From the NCBI GenBank assembly GCA_030041305.1, contig JASHOC010000033.1, positions 1 to 38,080 on the forward strand: 38,080 bases of DNA. Reading direction: 5' to 3'. The position numbers were made by a program, and so were the translations under genes. This document shows, one piece after another, positions 26,685 through 33,757 of this stretch (position 1 is the first letter of the stretch; every line of letters starts with the position of its first letter). The notes below the pieces were generated by a model. It was not told where the DNA came from and searched no databases. It worked only from the letters and a program-made list of their open reading frames with translations. The stretch is from Acidobacteriaceae bacterium. Its GTDB lineage: Bacteria > Acidobacteriota > Terriglobia > Terriglobales > Acidobacteriaceae.

Positions 26685-28094
26685 ATGCAGGATATGGCGG
26701 ATTCAGAGACAATTGCCGCTGTCTCCACGCCGCCGGGACGGGGCGGCATCGGAATCGTGCGCCTGAGCGGACCGCTCGCCGCCTCGATCGCCGCGCAACT
26801 GGTGCGCCTGCGGCAGCCGCTCGAACATGCACGGGCGCGGCTAGCCGAGGTTCTCGACGCATGCGGGTGCGCGGCGGGCGAGCATCCCGAACCCGCCCGA
26901 ATTGACGAGGCAGTAGTAACCTGGTTTGCGGCGCCCAACTCCTACACCGCCGAGGACCTGGTGGAGATTGCCGCGCACGGTTCGCCGGTGGTGCTGGATC
27001 TGCTGCTGCGCCGGGCGCTGGAATTGGGCGCGCGACTGGCCCAGCCCGGGGAGTTTACCTATCGCGCCTTTCTTGCCGGGCGGCTCGACCTGACACAAGC
27101 CGAAGCGGTGCGCGACCTGATCGAAGCGCAAACGCTGACCCAAGCTCGCCAGGCGGCCAGCCAGATGGGCGGCGCGCTCAGTCACCGCGTTGCGCCGGTG
27201 AAGCAGTCGCTCGTCGAGCTGATCGCGCTGCTTGAAGCGGGCATCGATTTCGCCGAGGACGATCTGGATGTGGCTCCGCAAGCAGAGATCGCCCGGCGCA
27301 TCGGCGAGCTGACGCCGCCTTTAGCCGCGCTGGAGGCCTCGTTTGCGCGGGGGCGCATTGTTCACGATGGGCTGACACTGGCCATCGTGGGCCGGCCGAA
27401 CGTGGGCAAGAGCTCGCTTTTCAATCGCCTTGTCGAGCGCGAACGGGCGATTGTGACCGCGACCCCCGGCACAACGCGGGACTTAGTGACCGAGCGCATC
27501 TCACTCGATGGCATTCCGCTGGAGCTAGTGGATACGGCGGGACTGCGCGAGAGCCGCGAAGAGGCGGAACAAATGGGAATCGCACGCAGCCGCGAGGCGC
27601 TGGCAGACGCTGCGCTGGTGCTGGTAGTGCTCGACGCGACGCAGACGCTGAACGAGGAGGAGCGGCGTCTGCTTGCCGCAGTGGAGGGCCGGCCGGCGCT
27701 GATTGCGGTAAATAAATGTGATTTGCCCGATGCGCGCCCGTCGGACGCAAGCGAGGCGGCGGCCTCACCCGGGAATGGGGGGATTGCCGCACTTTCCACC
27801 TCGGCGCTCACCGGAGAAGGCATCGCCGCGCTGCGCGAGCGCATTGTGGCGCTGGCCACTGGGGGAGCGGCTGCCGAGCCAGGTATGTTAACCAGTATGC
27901 GCCACCATCAGGCGGTCTCGGCCGCGCACGCGGCGCTGGCGGACGCGGCGCGCGCCAATGCGGCGTCGATTCCGCATGAAATGATTCTCCTCGATCTCTA
28001 CCGGGCGCTGTGGGCGCTCGATTCGCTGACTGGCCAAACCACGCCCGACGACATACTGAATCTGATTTTTTCGAGGTTCTGCATCGGAAAATAG
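26685..28094 (+). CDS. mnmE: tRNA modification GTPase MnmE (TrmE/ThdF)
   Basis: 469 residues, with an ATG at 26685 or alternatively 26694 (neither has a strong ribosome-binding site). With MnmG it installs the cnm5/nm5 group on U34 of certain tRNAs. Visible: the folate-binding N-domain (ETIAAVSTPPGRGGIGIVRLSG…GEFTYRAFLAGRLDLTQAEAVRDLI), a helical domain, and the inserted G domain with G1 GRPNVGKSS (from 236), G2 'TPGTTRD', G3 'DTAGLRES', G4 'NKCD' and G5-like 'STSALTGEG'. The end is 'DDILNLIFSRFCIGK', with the essential C-terminal FCIGK Cys intact. The last 18 bp of the gene double as the attachment site of the downstream island, and the coding sequence is preserved after integration. Confidence 0.96.
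   Translation: MQDMADSETIAAVSTPPGRGGIGIVRLSGPLAASIAAQLVRLRQPLEHARARLAEVLDACGCAAGEHPEPARIDEAVVTWFAAPNSYTAEDLVEIAAHGSPVVLDLLLRRALELGARLAQPGEFTYRAFLAGRLDLTQAEAVRDLIEAQTLTQARQAASQMGGALSHRVAPVKQSLVELIALLEAGIDFAEDDLDVAPQAEIARRIGELTPPLAALEASFARGRIVHDGLTLAIVGRPNVGKSSLFNRLVERERAIVTATPGTTRDLVTERISLDGIPLELVDTAGLRESREEAEQMGIARSREALADAALVLVVLDATQTLNEEERRLLAAVEGRPALIAVNKCDLPDARPSDASEAAASPGNGGIAALSTSALTGEGIAALRERIVALATGGAAAEPGMLTSMRHHQAVSAAHAALADAARANAASIPHEMILLDLYRALWALDSLTGQTTPDDILNLIFSRFCIGK
28077..28094 (+). other. Likely attachment site (attL) at the 3' end of mnmE
   Basis: The last 18 bases of mnmE, ttctgcatcggaaaatag, encode FCIGK-stop. The same codons form the 18-bp attachment core used by Salmonella genomic island 1 and relatives (in thdF/mnmE). 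An SGI1/P4-type integrase gene starts 183 bp downstream, facing away, the usual arrangement. The second copy (attR) is not seen anywhere else in the window. The exact core is inferred by analogy. Confidence 0.6.
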
Positions 28095-28144
28095 AGTAAG
28101 GTCCAATGCGGTACAAGGAAATATAGAAATTGCCAAGTAATCCA

Positions 28145-28173
28145 TTTACTTACAGCAAACATAGTCCTATAAT
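28145..28173 (+). promoter_or_regulatory. Promoter of the integrase gene
   Basis: A consensus -10 TATAAT (28168-28173) is preceded by tttact (28145-28150, four of six matches to TTGACA) at exactly 17 bp. The -35 is part of a small inverted repeat, aagtaa-tccat-ttactt. Transcription would start near 28180 and run through the TGGGACTC repeat cluster into the integrase gene. Confidence 0.65.
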
Positions 28174-28181
28174 GTCTCTCA

Positions 28182-28267
28182 GAGTCCCAGGACAGCGTAA
28201 ACGCTTTGGGACTCCAGTGGGACTCCATAACGGAGAAATGGCCGGAAATGGCTCTGGAGTCCCAGAG
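28182..28267. repeat. Cluster of four TGGGACTC repeats (candidate integrase arm/operator sites)
   Basis: Copies: gagtccca 28182-28189 (inverted), tgggactcca 28207-28216, tgggactcca 28218-28227, and tggagtccca 28255-28264 (inverted). The two direct copies are 11 bp apart, about one helical turn. The last copy sits in a perfect palindrome, ctctggagtcccagag (28252-28267), just ahead of the integrase ribosome-binding site. Placement between promoter and start codon, near the presumed attachment core, fits binding sites for the integrase or a directionality factor. Confidence 0.55.
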
Positions 28268-28277
28268 GGGAGGCAAG

Positions 28278-29489
28278 ATGGCGCTCAAGGATGCTCAGAT
28301 CAAAGGGCTGAAACCCAAAGCAGAAACGCGGTACAGCAAGGCAGATGGAAACGGGTTGCTTCTCGACATTACGCCGGGCGGGGTGCGGTCATGGGTCTAC
28401 CGCTATCGGTTGAATGGCAAGCGGGAAAAGCTGGTGCTGGGCCGGTATCCCGATCTATCGCTCAAAGCGGCGCGCACCAGGCGCGATGAGGAAGCGGCAA
28501 AAGTCGCAAAGGGCGAATCCCCCGCACTTGAAAAGAAGCTGGCGCGAGCGGGAATGAACATAAATCCCACCATGCGTGAGTTTGGCGATCAGTATTACAA
28601 AGATCAAATCGAGGGGAAGCTGAAAAGTGCATTGGACTTCCGGCGCTACCTCGATGCTGAAATCTACCCGACGTTGGGCGACAAACCTTTGAAGGACTTG
28701 AATGCTCTGGACGTGCAAGGGCTGGTGTACCGCAAGCGGGATAACGGGCGCATCGCAGCGGCCATGCGAATCAGGATGGTGATAAAGCAGGTTTTCGATT
28801 ATGCAGTCGAAAAGCAGATGGTGACAGCCAACCCCGCCGCAATGGTCGCTTCGCGGTTCATTGGCAAAGCGCGCAAACGGTCCCGCGTGCTCACACCGAA
28901 GGAAATCCGGGTATACCTCCGCACCATCTACCAGTCAAACATGCGGCGGCAATTCAAGCTGGCCTTGCACATCATTCTGCTCACGCTCTCCCGCAAGTCG
29001 GAATTGTTGCTGGCGCGGTGGAAGGATGTAGACGTGGATAAAGGCGAGTGGCTGATTCCAGCCGAGAATGCCAAGGGCGGCAAGGCTCACCTTGTTTACT
29101 TGTCAACCCAAGTGGCTGAAATGTTTCGAGAGCTAAAGGCGCTCGCTGGCGAATCCGAGTTGGTATTGCCGGGACGCGGAAGCAGCAAGCGTCCATTTGC
29201 GAAGAATGCGCTCAACAAAGCTCTGGAGGGGCTGACGTTCGACATGGACCCGCTCACGATTCACGATCTGCGGAGAACGGGCGCAACACTGCTCACAGAG
29301 CACGGCTTCAACAAGGATGTGATCGAAAAGGCATTGAGCCACGAGCGCGAAGGAATCCGCGCGGTCTACATCCTGGCCGAATTCGCGGAGCAACGCAAAA
29401 AGATGCTCCAATGGTGGGCCGATTACGTGGAAAGCCTTGTGAGCGAGTCCAAGGTGATCGTGGGTAACTTTGGACAAATGGCAGGGTAG
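28278..29489 (+). CDS. Tyrosine integrase, SGI1/P4 type (DUF4102 N-domain)
   Basis: 403 residues from ATG 28278, chosen because 'gggaggcaag' lies directly ahead; an upstream ATG at 28206 would put coding sequence through the repeat cluster. The N-terminal arm-binding DUF4102 domain (MALKDAQIKGLKPKAETRYS…WVYRYRLNGKREKLVLGRYPDLSLKAAR) is followed by a SAM-like core-binding domain (about 95-190) and the catalytic domain with Arg239 (TLSRKSEL), His329-Arg332 (HDLRRTGA), His355 (LSHER) and Tyr364. All tyrosine-recombinase residues are present, so it should be active. It integrates and excises the island at the mnmE 3' end. Its 3' end faces the second recombinase gene 38 bp away. Confidence 0.93.
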   Translation: MALKDAQIKGLKPKAETRYSKADGNGLLLDITPGGVRSWVYRYRLNGKREKLVLGRYPDLSLKAARTRRDEEAAKVAKGESPALEKKLARAGMNINPTMREFGDQYYKDQIEGKLKSALDFRRYLDAEIYPTLGDKPLKDLNALDVQGLVYRKRDNGRIAAAMRIRMVIKQVFDYAVEKQMVTANPAAMVASRFIGKARKRSRVLTPKEIRVYLRTIYQSNMRRQFKLALHIILLTLSRKSELLLARWKDVDVDKGEWLIPAENAKGGKAHLVYLSTQVAEMFRELKALAGESELVLPGRGSSKRPFAKNALNKALEGLTFDMDPLTIHDLRRTGATLLTEHGFNKDVIEKALSHEREGIRAVYILAEFAEQRKKMLQWWADYVESLVSESKVIVGNFGQMAG

Positions 29490-29527
29490 TTTGCCCTTTC
29501 GCGGTACGGCGGCATAATAACTCCGCA

Positions 29528-30643
29528 TTAGAGCGCTGCCGGAAGGCCAGCGCCCGCACTCCTTAGTTCTCTGACCACAGCTTTAGCAATATCATCCGCG
29601 CCGGGTTGCTTTGACTGTCTTTCACCTCCTAAACCCCGGATAATCTGCCCCTGCCGGTCATCGGCCACCTTGCCATAGCTCATAAAGGTAGTGAGCACCT
29701 GTTCATGCCCCAGGTTCTGACTCCACGCCTTGAACTCTTCCGGGGAGTTGCAGACCTCTTCGCCAAGCCGCGCCAGTGTCTTCCGAATGCTATGCGGATT
29801 GAAATAGGGCAGGCCAGCCCGCGCGAATGACTCACGGAAGACCTTGCGGATCGGCTCGGCATTGCTCCAGTGCGCTCTTTCCAATCCTGATGTTTCAAAC
29901 TGATGCGTCAGGCCTACCACGATCTGCGTTACCGGAAAAAGCGGATCGTCATTACCCCACAGCTTCTCATCCCGCAGAAATCGCACCCATTCCACCACGA
30001 TTTCCTTAATGTCATCACCCACGGGGAAAAAGTACGTCGCAAAGGTTTTGCTGAATTTCGTTTTCACATCGCGTGCATCCTGCTCAACGCAGCCTTCCTT
30101 GAGGTCAACATGCTTCAGCTTCATGGAGGCGATGGCCGAATCCCGCGCGCCGGTCAAAACCGTAAAGGCCACCAGAGCGCGATTCCGGCGTTCAATCTCG
30201 TTCCCGCTCGGAATCGTCTCAATCACATGCCTTACCTGCTCCAGCGTCGGCGCTTTCCGCTCCCGCTGGGCCGTGGCGATGCGCGTGTCTTTCTCCGACA
30301 GGTTAAAGTAGTCGGCATCGGAATACTGAAGGCGCGCTTTGTACCCTGGTTGTCCGGCCAGCCAGAAAAAGAATGCCCTCAATTGCTTCAGCGTCACGTG
30401 CAAGGTTGCCTGGCTCAGTTTCTCCCCGGACCTCTTGCCGGTTTGTTCCGCCAGATACCGCTTGAACGCAATCGCCTGCTCAAAGTGGAACGTCTTGAAT
30501 TCCCGGTATCGGTTGTACTCTTCAAACCGGCTCAGCGCCTTTGCAGCGGCGTCAACCGTCGCCTCACTGTGGCGCTTGGCTTCTTTCAGATAATCGAAGT
30601 ATTGGCGCTTGATCCGCTCATTTTCCGGGCTGTGCTTTGTCAT
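29528..30643 (-). CDS. Second tyrosine recombinase / site-specific integrase
   Basis: 371 residues. An N-terminal SAM-like domain (about 8-100; 'FDYLKEAKRHSEATVDAAAKALSRFEEYN', 'LHVTLKQLRAFFFWLAGQPGY') is followed by a catalytic domain with Arg167 (TGARDSAI), His284-Arg287 (HSIRKTLARLG), His313 (NLGHEQVLTT) and Tyr323 (FMSYG), so the active site is complete. It has no DUF4102 arm domain and is not a close relative of the 28278 integrase. It is the last gene of a leftward set that includes the HTH/zinc-ribbon and AlpA-like genes. It may mobilise a nested element or serve another recombination role; its site is not evident. Confidence 0.88.
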   Translation of the reverse strand: MTKHSPENERIKRQYFDYLKEAKRHSEATVDAAAKALSRFEEYNRYREFKTFHFEQAIAFKRYLAEQTGKRSGEKLSQATLHVTLKQLRAFFFWLAGQPGYKARLQYSDADYFNLSEKDTRIATAQRERKAPTLEQVRHVIETIPSGNEIERRNRALVAFTVLTGARDSAIASMKLKHVDLKEGCVEQDARDVKTKFSKTFATYFFPVGDDIKEIVVEWVRFLRDEKLWGNDDPLFPVTQIVVGLTHQFETSGLERAHWSNAEPIRKVFRESFARAGLPYFNPHSIRKTLARLGEEVCNSPEEFKAWSQNLGHEQVLTTFMSYGKVADDRQGQIIRGLGGERQSKQPGADDIAKAVVRELRSAGAGLPAAL

Positions 30644-30706
30644 GGTTTCTCACCCTTGGCTGAAGTCACTGTTTACGATAGGGAAATTACTCTCACTTAC
30701 ACGTCG

Positions 30707-31126
30707 CTATGCCTCCACAATCCTGACCTCCAGTTTCCCCCGAATCTGGGGTAGCTTCGCCAAGCTCGCGCGCCGGTAAATCACCCCTTCGCAGTCTGGA
30801 CAAAAGCCCATCAGGTTTCCCAGGGTTGCCGTAATCGGCTGGTAATCTGCCATGTCCCCCGCAGGGCGCTTCGGCGCACGGCAACGCACGCAGTAAATTT
30901 CACCCGGCTGGCAGGGGTGCTTGTTTTTTGTCCGGCGCGCCTGAAGATAGACGGCAAGATCGCGGCCAAGAATCAGCGTGGGACGCTTGCTGTCACAGGT
31001 GGGCAATCCCGCCTTTACCCAGGCACGCACGGTGTTCTTGTGGATGCCGAACAAGCGGGCGACTTCTTCCACCTTATAGCTGCGATGGATTTTGACAAGC
31101 CGGTAATTGGGGCGGCGCTTGCGCAT
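30707..31126 (-). CDS. HTH plus zinc-ribbon DNA-binding protein
   Basis: 139 residues. Residues 16-40 (SYKVEEVARLFGIHKNTVRAWVKAG) form a MerR/excisionase-like helix-turn-helix. A second part holds two CxxC pairs, Cys79-Cys82 and Cys109-Cys112, and reads as a zinc ribbon with a spacer of 26 residues. Proteins of this build occur next to tyrosine recombinases in islands; I recall no established name. It lies 63 bp upstream of the recombinase and 19 bp downstream of the AlpA-like gene, so one transcript is likely. It may act as a recombination directionality factor or regulator; this is inference. Confidence 0.75.
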   Translation of the reverse strand: MRKRRPNYRLVKIHRSYKVEEVARLFGIHKNTVRAWVKAGLPTCDSKRPTLILGRDLAVYLQARRTKNKHPCQPGEIYCVRCRAPKRPAGDMADYQPITATLGNLMGFCPDCEGVIYRRASLAKLPQIRGKLEVRIVEA

Positions 31127-31145
31127 GGGGTTGGCCGTCCCGCCT

Positions 31146-31388
31146 CTATGCCGCTGCTTTGCGGGCCGCTTCCAGTTTTCTCACTAATTCGCGAATCTCC
31201 GCATCCGGTTTTCCGGCGATCCGGGCGGCATTCAGCGCCGCCACTTCATGTGCGGGCCATCCCACGGCGCGCCCGCCCAGGCTAACCGGATGCGTAAAGA
31301 CTCCATGCGCAATGCGCAAATACAGGGTGCTGCGTGATAAGCCAGTTGCCGCCTTGACGTTGGGAAGGCGCAGGATGTGATGAGTCAT
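31146..31388 (-). CDS. AlpA-family phage regulator / excisionase-like protein
   Basis: 80 residues. 'ILRLPNVKAATGLSRSTLYLRIAHGVFTHPVSLGGRAVGWPAHEVAALNAARIAG' is the standard AlpA layout: a winged HTH with the 'GLSRSTLY' recognition helix, the 'PxPVxLGxRxVGW' wing and an 'EVxxWxxxRI'-like end. AlpA proteins activate or assist excision of P4-like and related elements. A short ribosome-binding sequence (gggaga) overlaps the edge of a perfect 10-bp palindrome just upstream (31400-31424). First of three short genes leading to the second recombinase. Confidence 0.88.
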   Translation of the reverse strand: MTHHILRLPNVKAATGLSRSTLYLRIAHGVFTHPVSLGGRAVGWPAHEVAALNAARIAGKPDAEIRELVRKLEAARKAAA

Positions 31389-31399
31389 TTTCGATTCTC

Positions 31400-31424
31400 C
31401 CTGAGCGTTTCAATAACGCTCAGG
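31400..31424 (-). promoter_or_regulatory. Perfect palindrome upstream of the AlpA-like gene
   Basis: cctgagcgtt (31400-31409) and aacgctcagg (31415-31424) pair perfectly around a five-base loop. The inner edge is 12 bp from the AlpA-like start codon. No T-run follows on the coding (minus) strand, so it is not a terminator for the upstream genes. It is a candidate operator or a leader hairpin that could cover the ribosome-binding site. Confidence 0.55.
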
Positions 31425-31437
31425 AAAAACCGTAGCT

Positions 31438-31470
31438 GTGCGCATTGGGCGATAAAACCCCGATGCGCAC
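31438..31470 (-). promoter_or_regulatory. Second palindrome upstream of the AlpA-like gene
   Basis: gtgcgcat (31438-31445) pairs with atgcgcac (31463-31470), with an extra ggg/ccc inside and loop cgataaaac. It lies 13 bp from the first palindrome, in the 230-bp gap between the 262-residue unknown protein gene and the AlpA-like gene. A third small hairpin (gggcg/cgccc) follows the stop of the upstream gene near 31590-31610. Together they suggest a regulated promoter here. Confidence 0.4.
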
Positions 31471-31618
31471 TGGATGCAATCGAGTATTTTGGCGTTTTTG
31501 GAGTGTTCCGGGCTGAAGCGCAACGGCAGCGCTCCGACGTTGCCTCTGCGAAAGGCCGCTCTATACAAGGGGATTTCGCGTGGCAGGCTGGGCGAAAAAA
31601 TTCCGCCCAACTATTCTT

Positions 31619-32407
31619 TCACCGCTTCATGTGTTTGCGGATCGTCTCGGCGCTATGCTCCTGGGCAATGTCCATGTTTTTTATTTGCCGCGAATACCAC
31701 ACGTCGGACATTCCGGGGCGGCGCTTTCTCAGCGCCCGGTACTCTTTCTGCCAGCTTTCATGCAAGGCTTGTGTCTTCAGTCTCCGCGCCTCGCGCCGGG
31801 CATTGCTGGGGGTATAGCGCCTGTCCCCGGTAGTCGCCATGTCCACCAGTTGCAGAATTGCTTCGCGATCCACGAAATAGCCATCTGCCCCGTAACGCAC
31901 ACGCTCTGCCAGCGGACCGGAGTTTTCACCGGCCACCAGTTCCAACCGCTCACCCACTCGCAGGCATACCATTTGGCTGCGCCGTTTGCCCGTCACAAGG
32001 CCCAACTCCAACAGCCCCGCATCTGTCTTTCGCTCGCTCTCAGGCCGCAATCCCAGGCTCCGCGCAACAAACGCGCCCAAAGCTTCCGCGCCGCATCGCC
32101 ACTGCCGCAACCGCTCAGCAGAGACCGCCACCCGGTTAATGTCATCCCGCTTATCGCAGACGACAAAGGACACTGCTGGCCCGTTTCCGGCTGGTGGCGT
32201 GTACACCGGCATCGTGCATTCCCGCTCGCAACCTGGGCATATCACGCTGTGAGCCGGACTCGCCTTTACAAGCAGCCTTTGCAATTTCAGTTCCCGCACA
32301 GCCTGTGCGGGCCAGCGGCTCAATTCCTCTTCACTCACCAGCGCCGCCGCGCCCCGATTGGCTCCCACGCGCGCCAGTAACTCCAGCAGCGCCTCCAGTG
32401 GCGTCAT
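31619..32407 (-). CDS. Unknown island protein B, zinc-finger and HTH-like
   Basis: 262 residues, not assigned to a named family. Residues 1-50 look like a winged-helix fold (PLEALLELLARVGANRGAAALVSEEELSRWPAQAVRELKLQRLL). Cys57, Cys60, Cys64 and Cys84 (VICPGCERECTMPVY…FVVCDKRDDINRV) make a probable zinc site. The C-terminal third is highly basic and ends in an HTH-like 'DIAQEHSAETIRKHMKR'. Overall it reads as a nucleic-acid-binding protein. Its ATG overlaps the stop of the upstream 408-residue gene by four bases (ATGA), so the two are translationally coupled and likely work together. I recall similar 'CPGCE…CDKRDD' proteins beside recombinases in proteobacterial islands but no known function. 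Confidence 0.75.
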   Translation of the reverse strand: MTPLEALLELLARVGANRGAAALVSEEELSRWPAQAVRELKLQRLLVKASPAHSVICPGCERECTMPVYTPPAGNGPAVSFVVCDKRDDINRVAVSAERLRQWRCGAEALGAFVARSLGLRPESERKTDAGLLELGLVTGKRRSQMVCLRVGERLELVAGENSGPLAERVRYGADGYFVDREAILQLVDMATTGDRRYTPSNARREARRLKTQALHESWQKEYRALRKRRPGMSDVWYSRQIKNMDIAQEHSAETIRKHMKR

Positions 32408-33630
32408 GCCTCATCAGCCTCCCCCTCGGTGAATTCCATGCTTTCCGTTGGCTCTCTCGGCTCAATGCCGGAGTCCACCAGCATTTTGCGGAGCTTTAAG
32501 TCCACATCGTCATACTTCAGCGAGCAGGAATTCGGATGCGTGACGCGCACAGTCACGGATTTAGGTGGCTTGTTAGCATCCACCACGACCGCTGCCGCCA
32601 GTTCCACCTGGGTCACGTTATAGGTGTCCAGCCGCGCCGATTTGCCCACTTCATCCAGCAGGTCATAGATGGCTTCGCGTCTCGCTGCGGCGTCCGCTTC
32701 CAGCGTGATGCGGTCCCCCTTTACAGCCCTTGATGAAAGCCGGAGTTTCTTCACTGCGACACTCCGAATGCCGCTGGCCGGATCATAGACAAATTGGAAA
32801 CTCCGCTCCCGTAGCGAATTCAGATCGTAAACGCGCTCATCCTTCGGATCGGCCGGCAGCTCGGACAACTTCAGAATTTCCGTGGCAAACATCGCTTGCA
32901 GCGGTTCGACGGCGTTGCGAATTCCGCGAAAATTCAGGTCCAGCGTCCCCTCCTTTTGCGAGTACACATAGATCACCTCAAAGGCCGGTTTATGCGGTCT
33001 GCGGTCAAACTTCCCATCGATCCATTCAATGCTTTGCTGCGAGTAGTCTTCAGGGTAGGCAAAGAAGTAGTCCAGATCGCCCCGGCGGAATGCGTCTACC
33101 ACACAGTTTTTGCCCCTTCCCTCTATGCGGTGAAAATAGGCGCTGATGCCCGCTGCCAATGCTTGCCGCCCTTCCTCATGTACGGATGCGGGCTGGTGAG
33201 GAAACCCCTTTCGTTTGCGCCAATAGGGTAAACTGTCCGCGTGGTAGAACATCGTTGCGCCCTTCCAAAACTCGGGGTGATCCAGAAACGTCACCATCGC
33301 GCGCTCAGAATGACTGTCCAACGCCGCCAGCTTCTCTACAAACTGCGTGAAAAGCTCCGGCGCATTTCTCAAGTGCCACTGAGCCTCATCCCGGATCGCG
33401 CACCAGCCCTTTTCGCAACTCAGCGCGTGAATCTCGCGCATCTCGGCATCCATTGCGTTGCGCTGGCCCTCCGGCAGTTCCAGCCATGCGGCAAACAGTT
33501 CCTCCGGCTGGGTTTCCCTCATGCCCGCAAAGTCCAGTTCCCTGAGCACACTATGCGCCTCAAAGTAGCGGGCCAGTAGGCGGTTTGGCATCTGTCGGAA
33601 GAAATCGCGTGTAGTGTAGTGACGGCCCAT
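32404..33630 (-). CDS. Unknown island protein A, 408 residues
   Basis: Not recognised as a named family. N-terminus: MGRHYTTRDFFRQMPNRLLA, then 'RYFEAHSVL'. A helical first half (about 1-160; 'EELFAAWLELPEGQRNAMDAEMREIHALSCEKGW', 'HSERAMVTFLDHPEFWKGATMFYHADSLPYW') is followed by a mixed alpha/beta region containing 'GDLDYFFAYPEDYSQQSIEWIDGKF' and 'FEVIYVYSQKEGTLDLNFRGIRNAVEPLQ', and a C-terminal beta-rich part (about 270-390). No signal peptide, membrane segment, Walker or obvious nuclease motif is seen. It is the first gene of the leftward set and divergent, across 127 bp, from the restriction-methylation gene. Coupled to protein B by a four-base overlap. Possible defence or regulatory component; inference from context only. 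Confidence 0.75.
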   Translation of the reverse strand: MGRHYTTRDFFRQMPNRLLARYFEAHSVLRELDFAGMRETQPEELFAAWLELPEGQRNAMDAEMREIHALSCEKGWCAIRDEAQWHLRNAPELFTQFVEKLAALDSHSERAMVTFLDHPEFWKGATMFYHADSLPYWRKRKGFPHQPASVHEEGRQALAAGISAYFHRIEGRGKNCVVDAFRRGDLDYFFAYPEDYSQQSIEWIDGKFDRRPHKPAFEVIYVYSQKEGTLDLNFRGIRNAVEPLQAMFATEILKLSELPADPKDERVYDLNSLRERSFQFVYDPASGIRSVAVKKLRLSSRAVKGDRITLEADAAARREAIYDLLDEVGKSARLDTYNVTQVELAAAVVVDANKPPKSVTVRVTHPNSCSLKYDDVDLKLRKMLVDSGIEPREPTESMEFTEGEADEA

Positions 33631-33757
33631 ATCCCCTCAACATTGAGCGCAAACCCCGGCGCTCTCGCACATAGTAGGATGTTGCTGTACTTAACCATAC
33701 CGCGAATTTCGCACCAGATGCGCAGCATTCTTACGATACCGGAGCCAGTCACCATCG

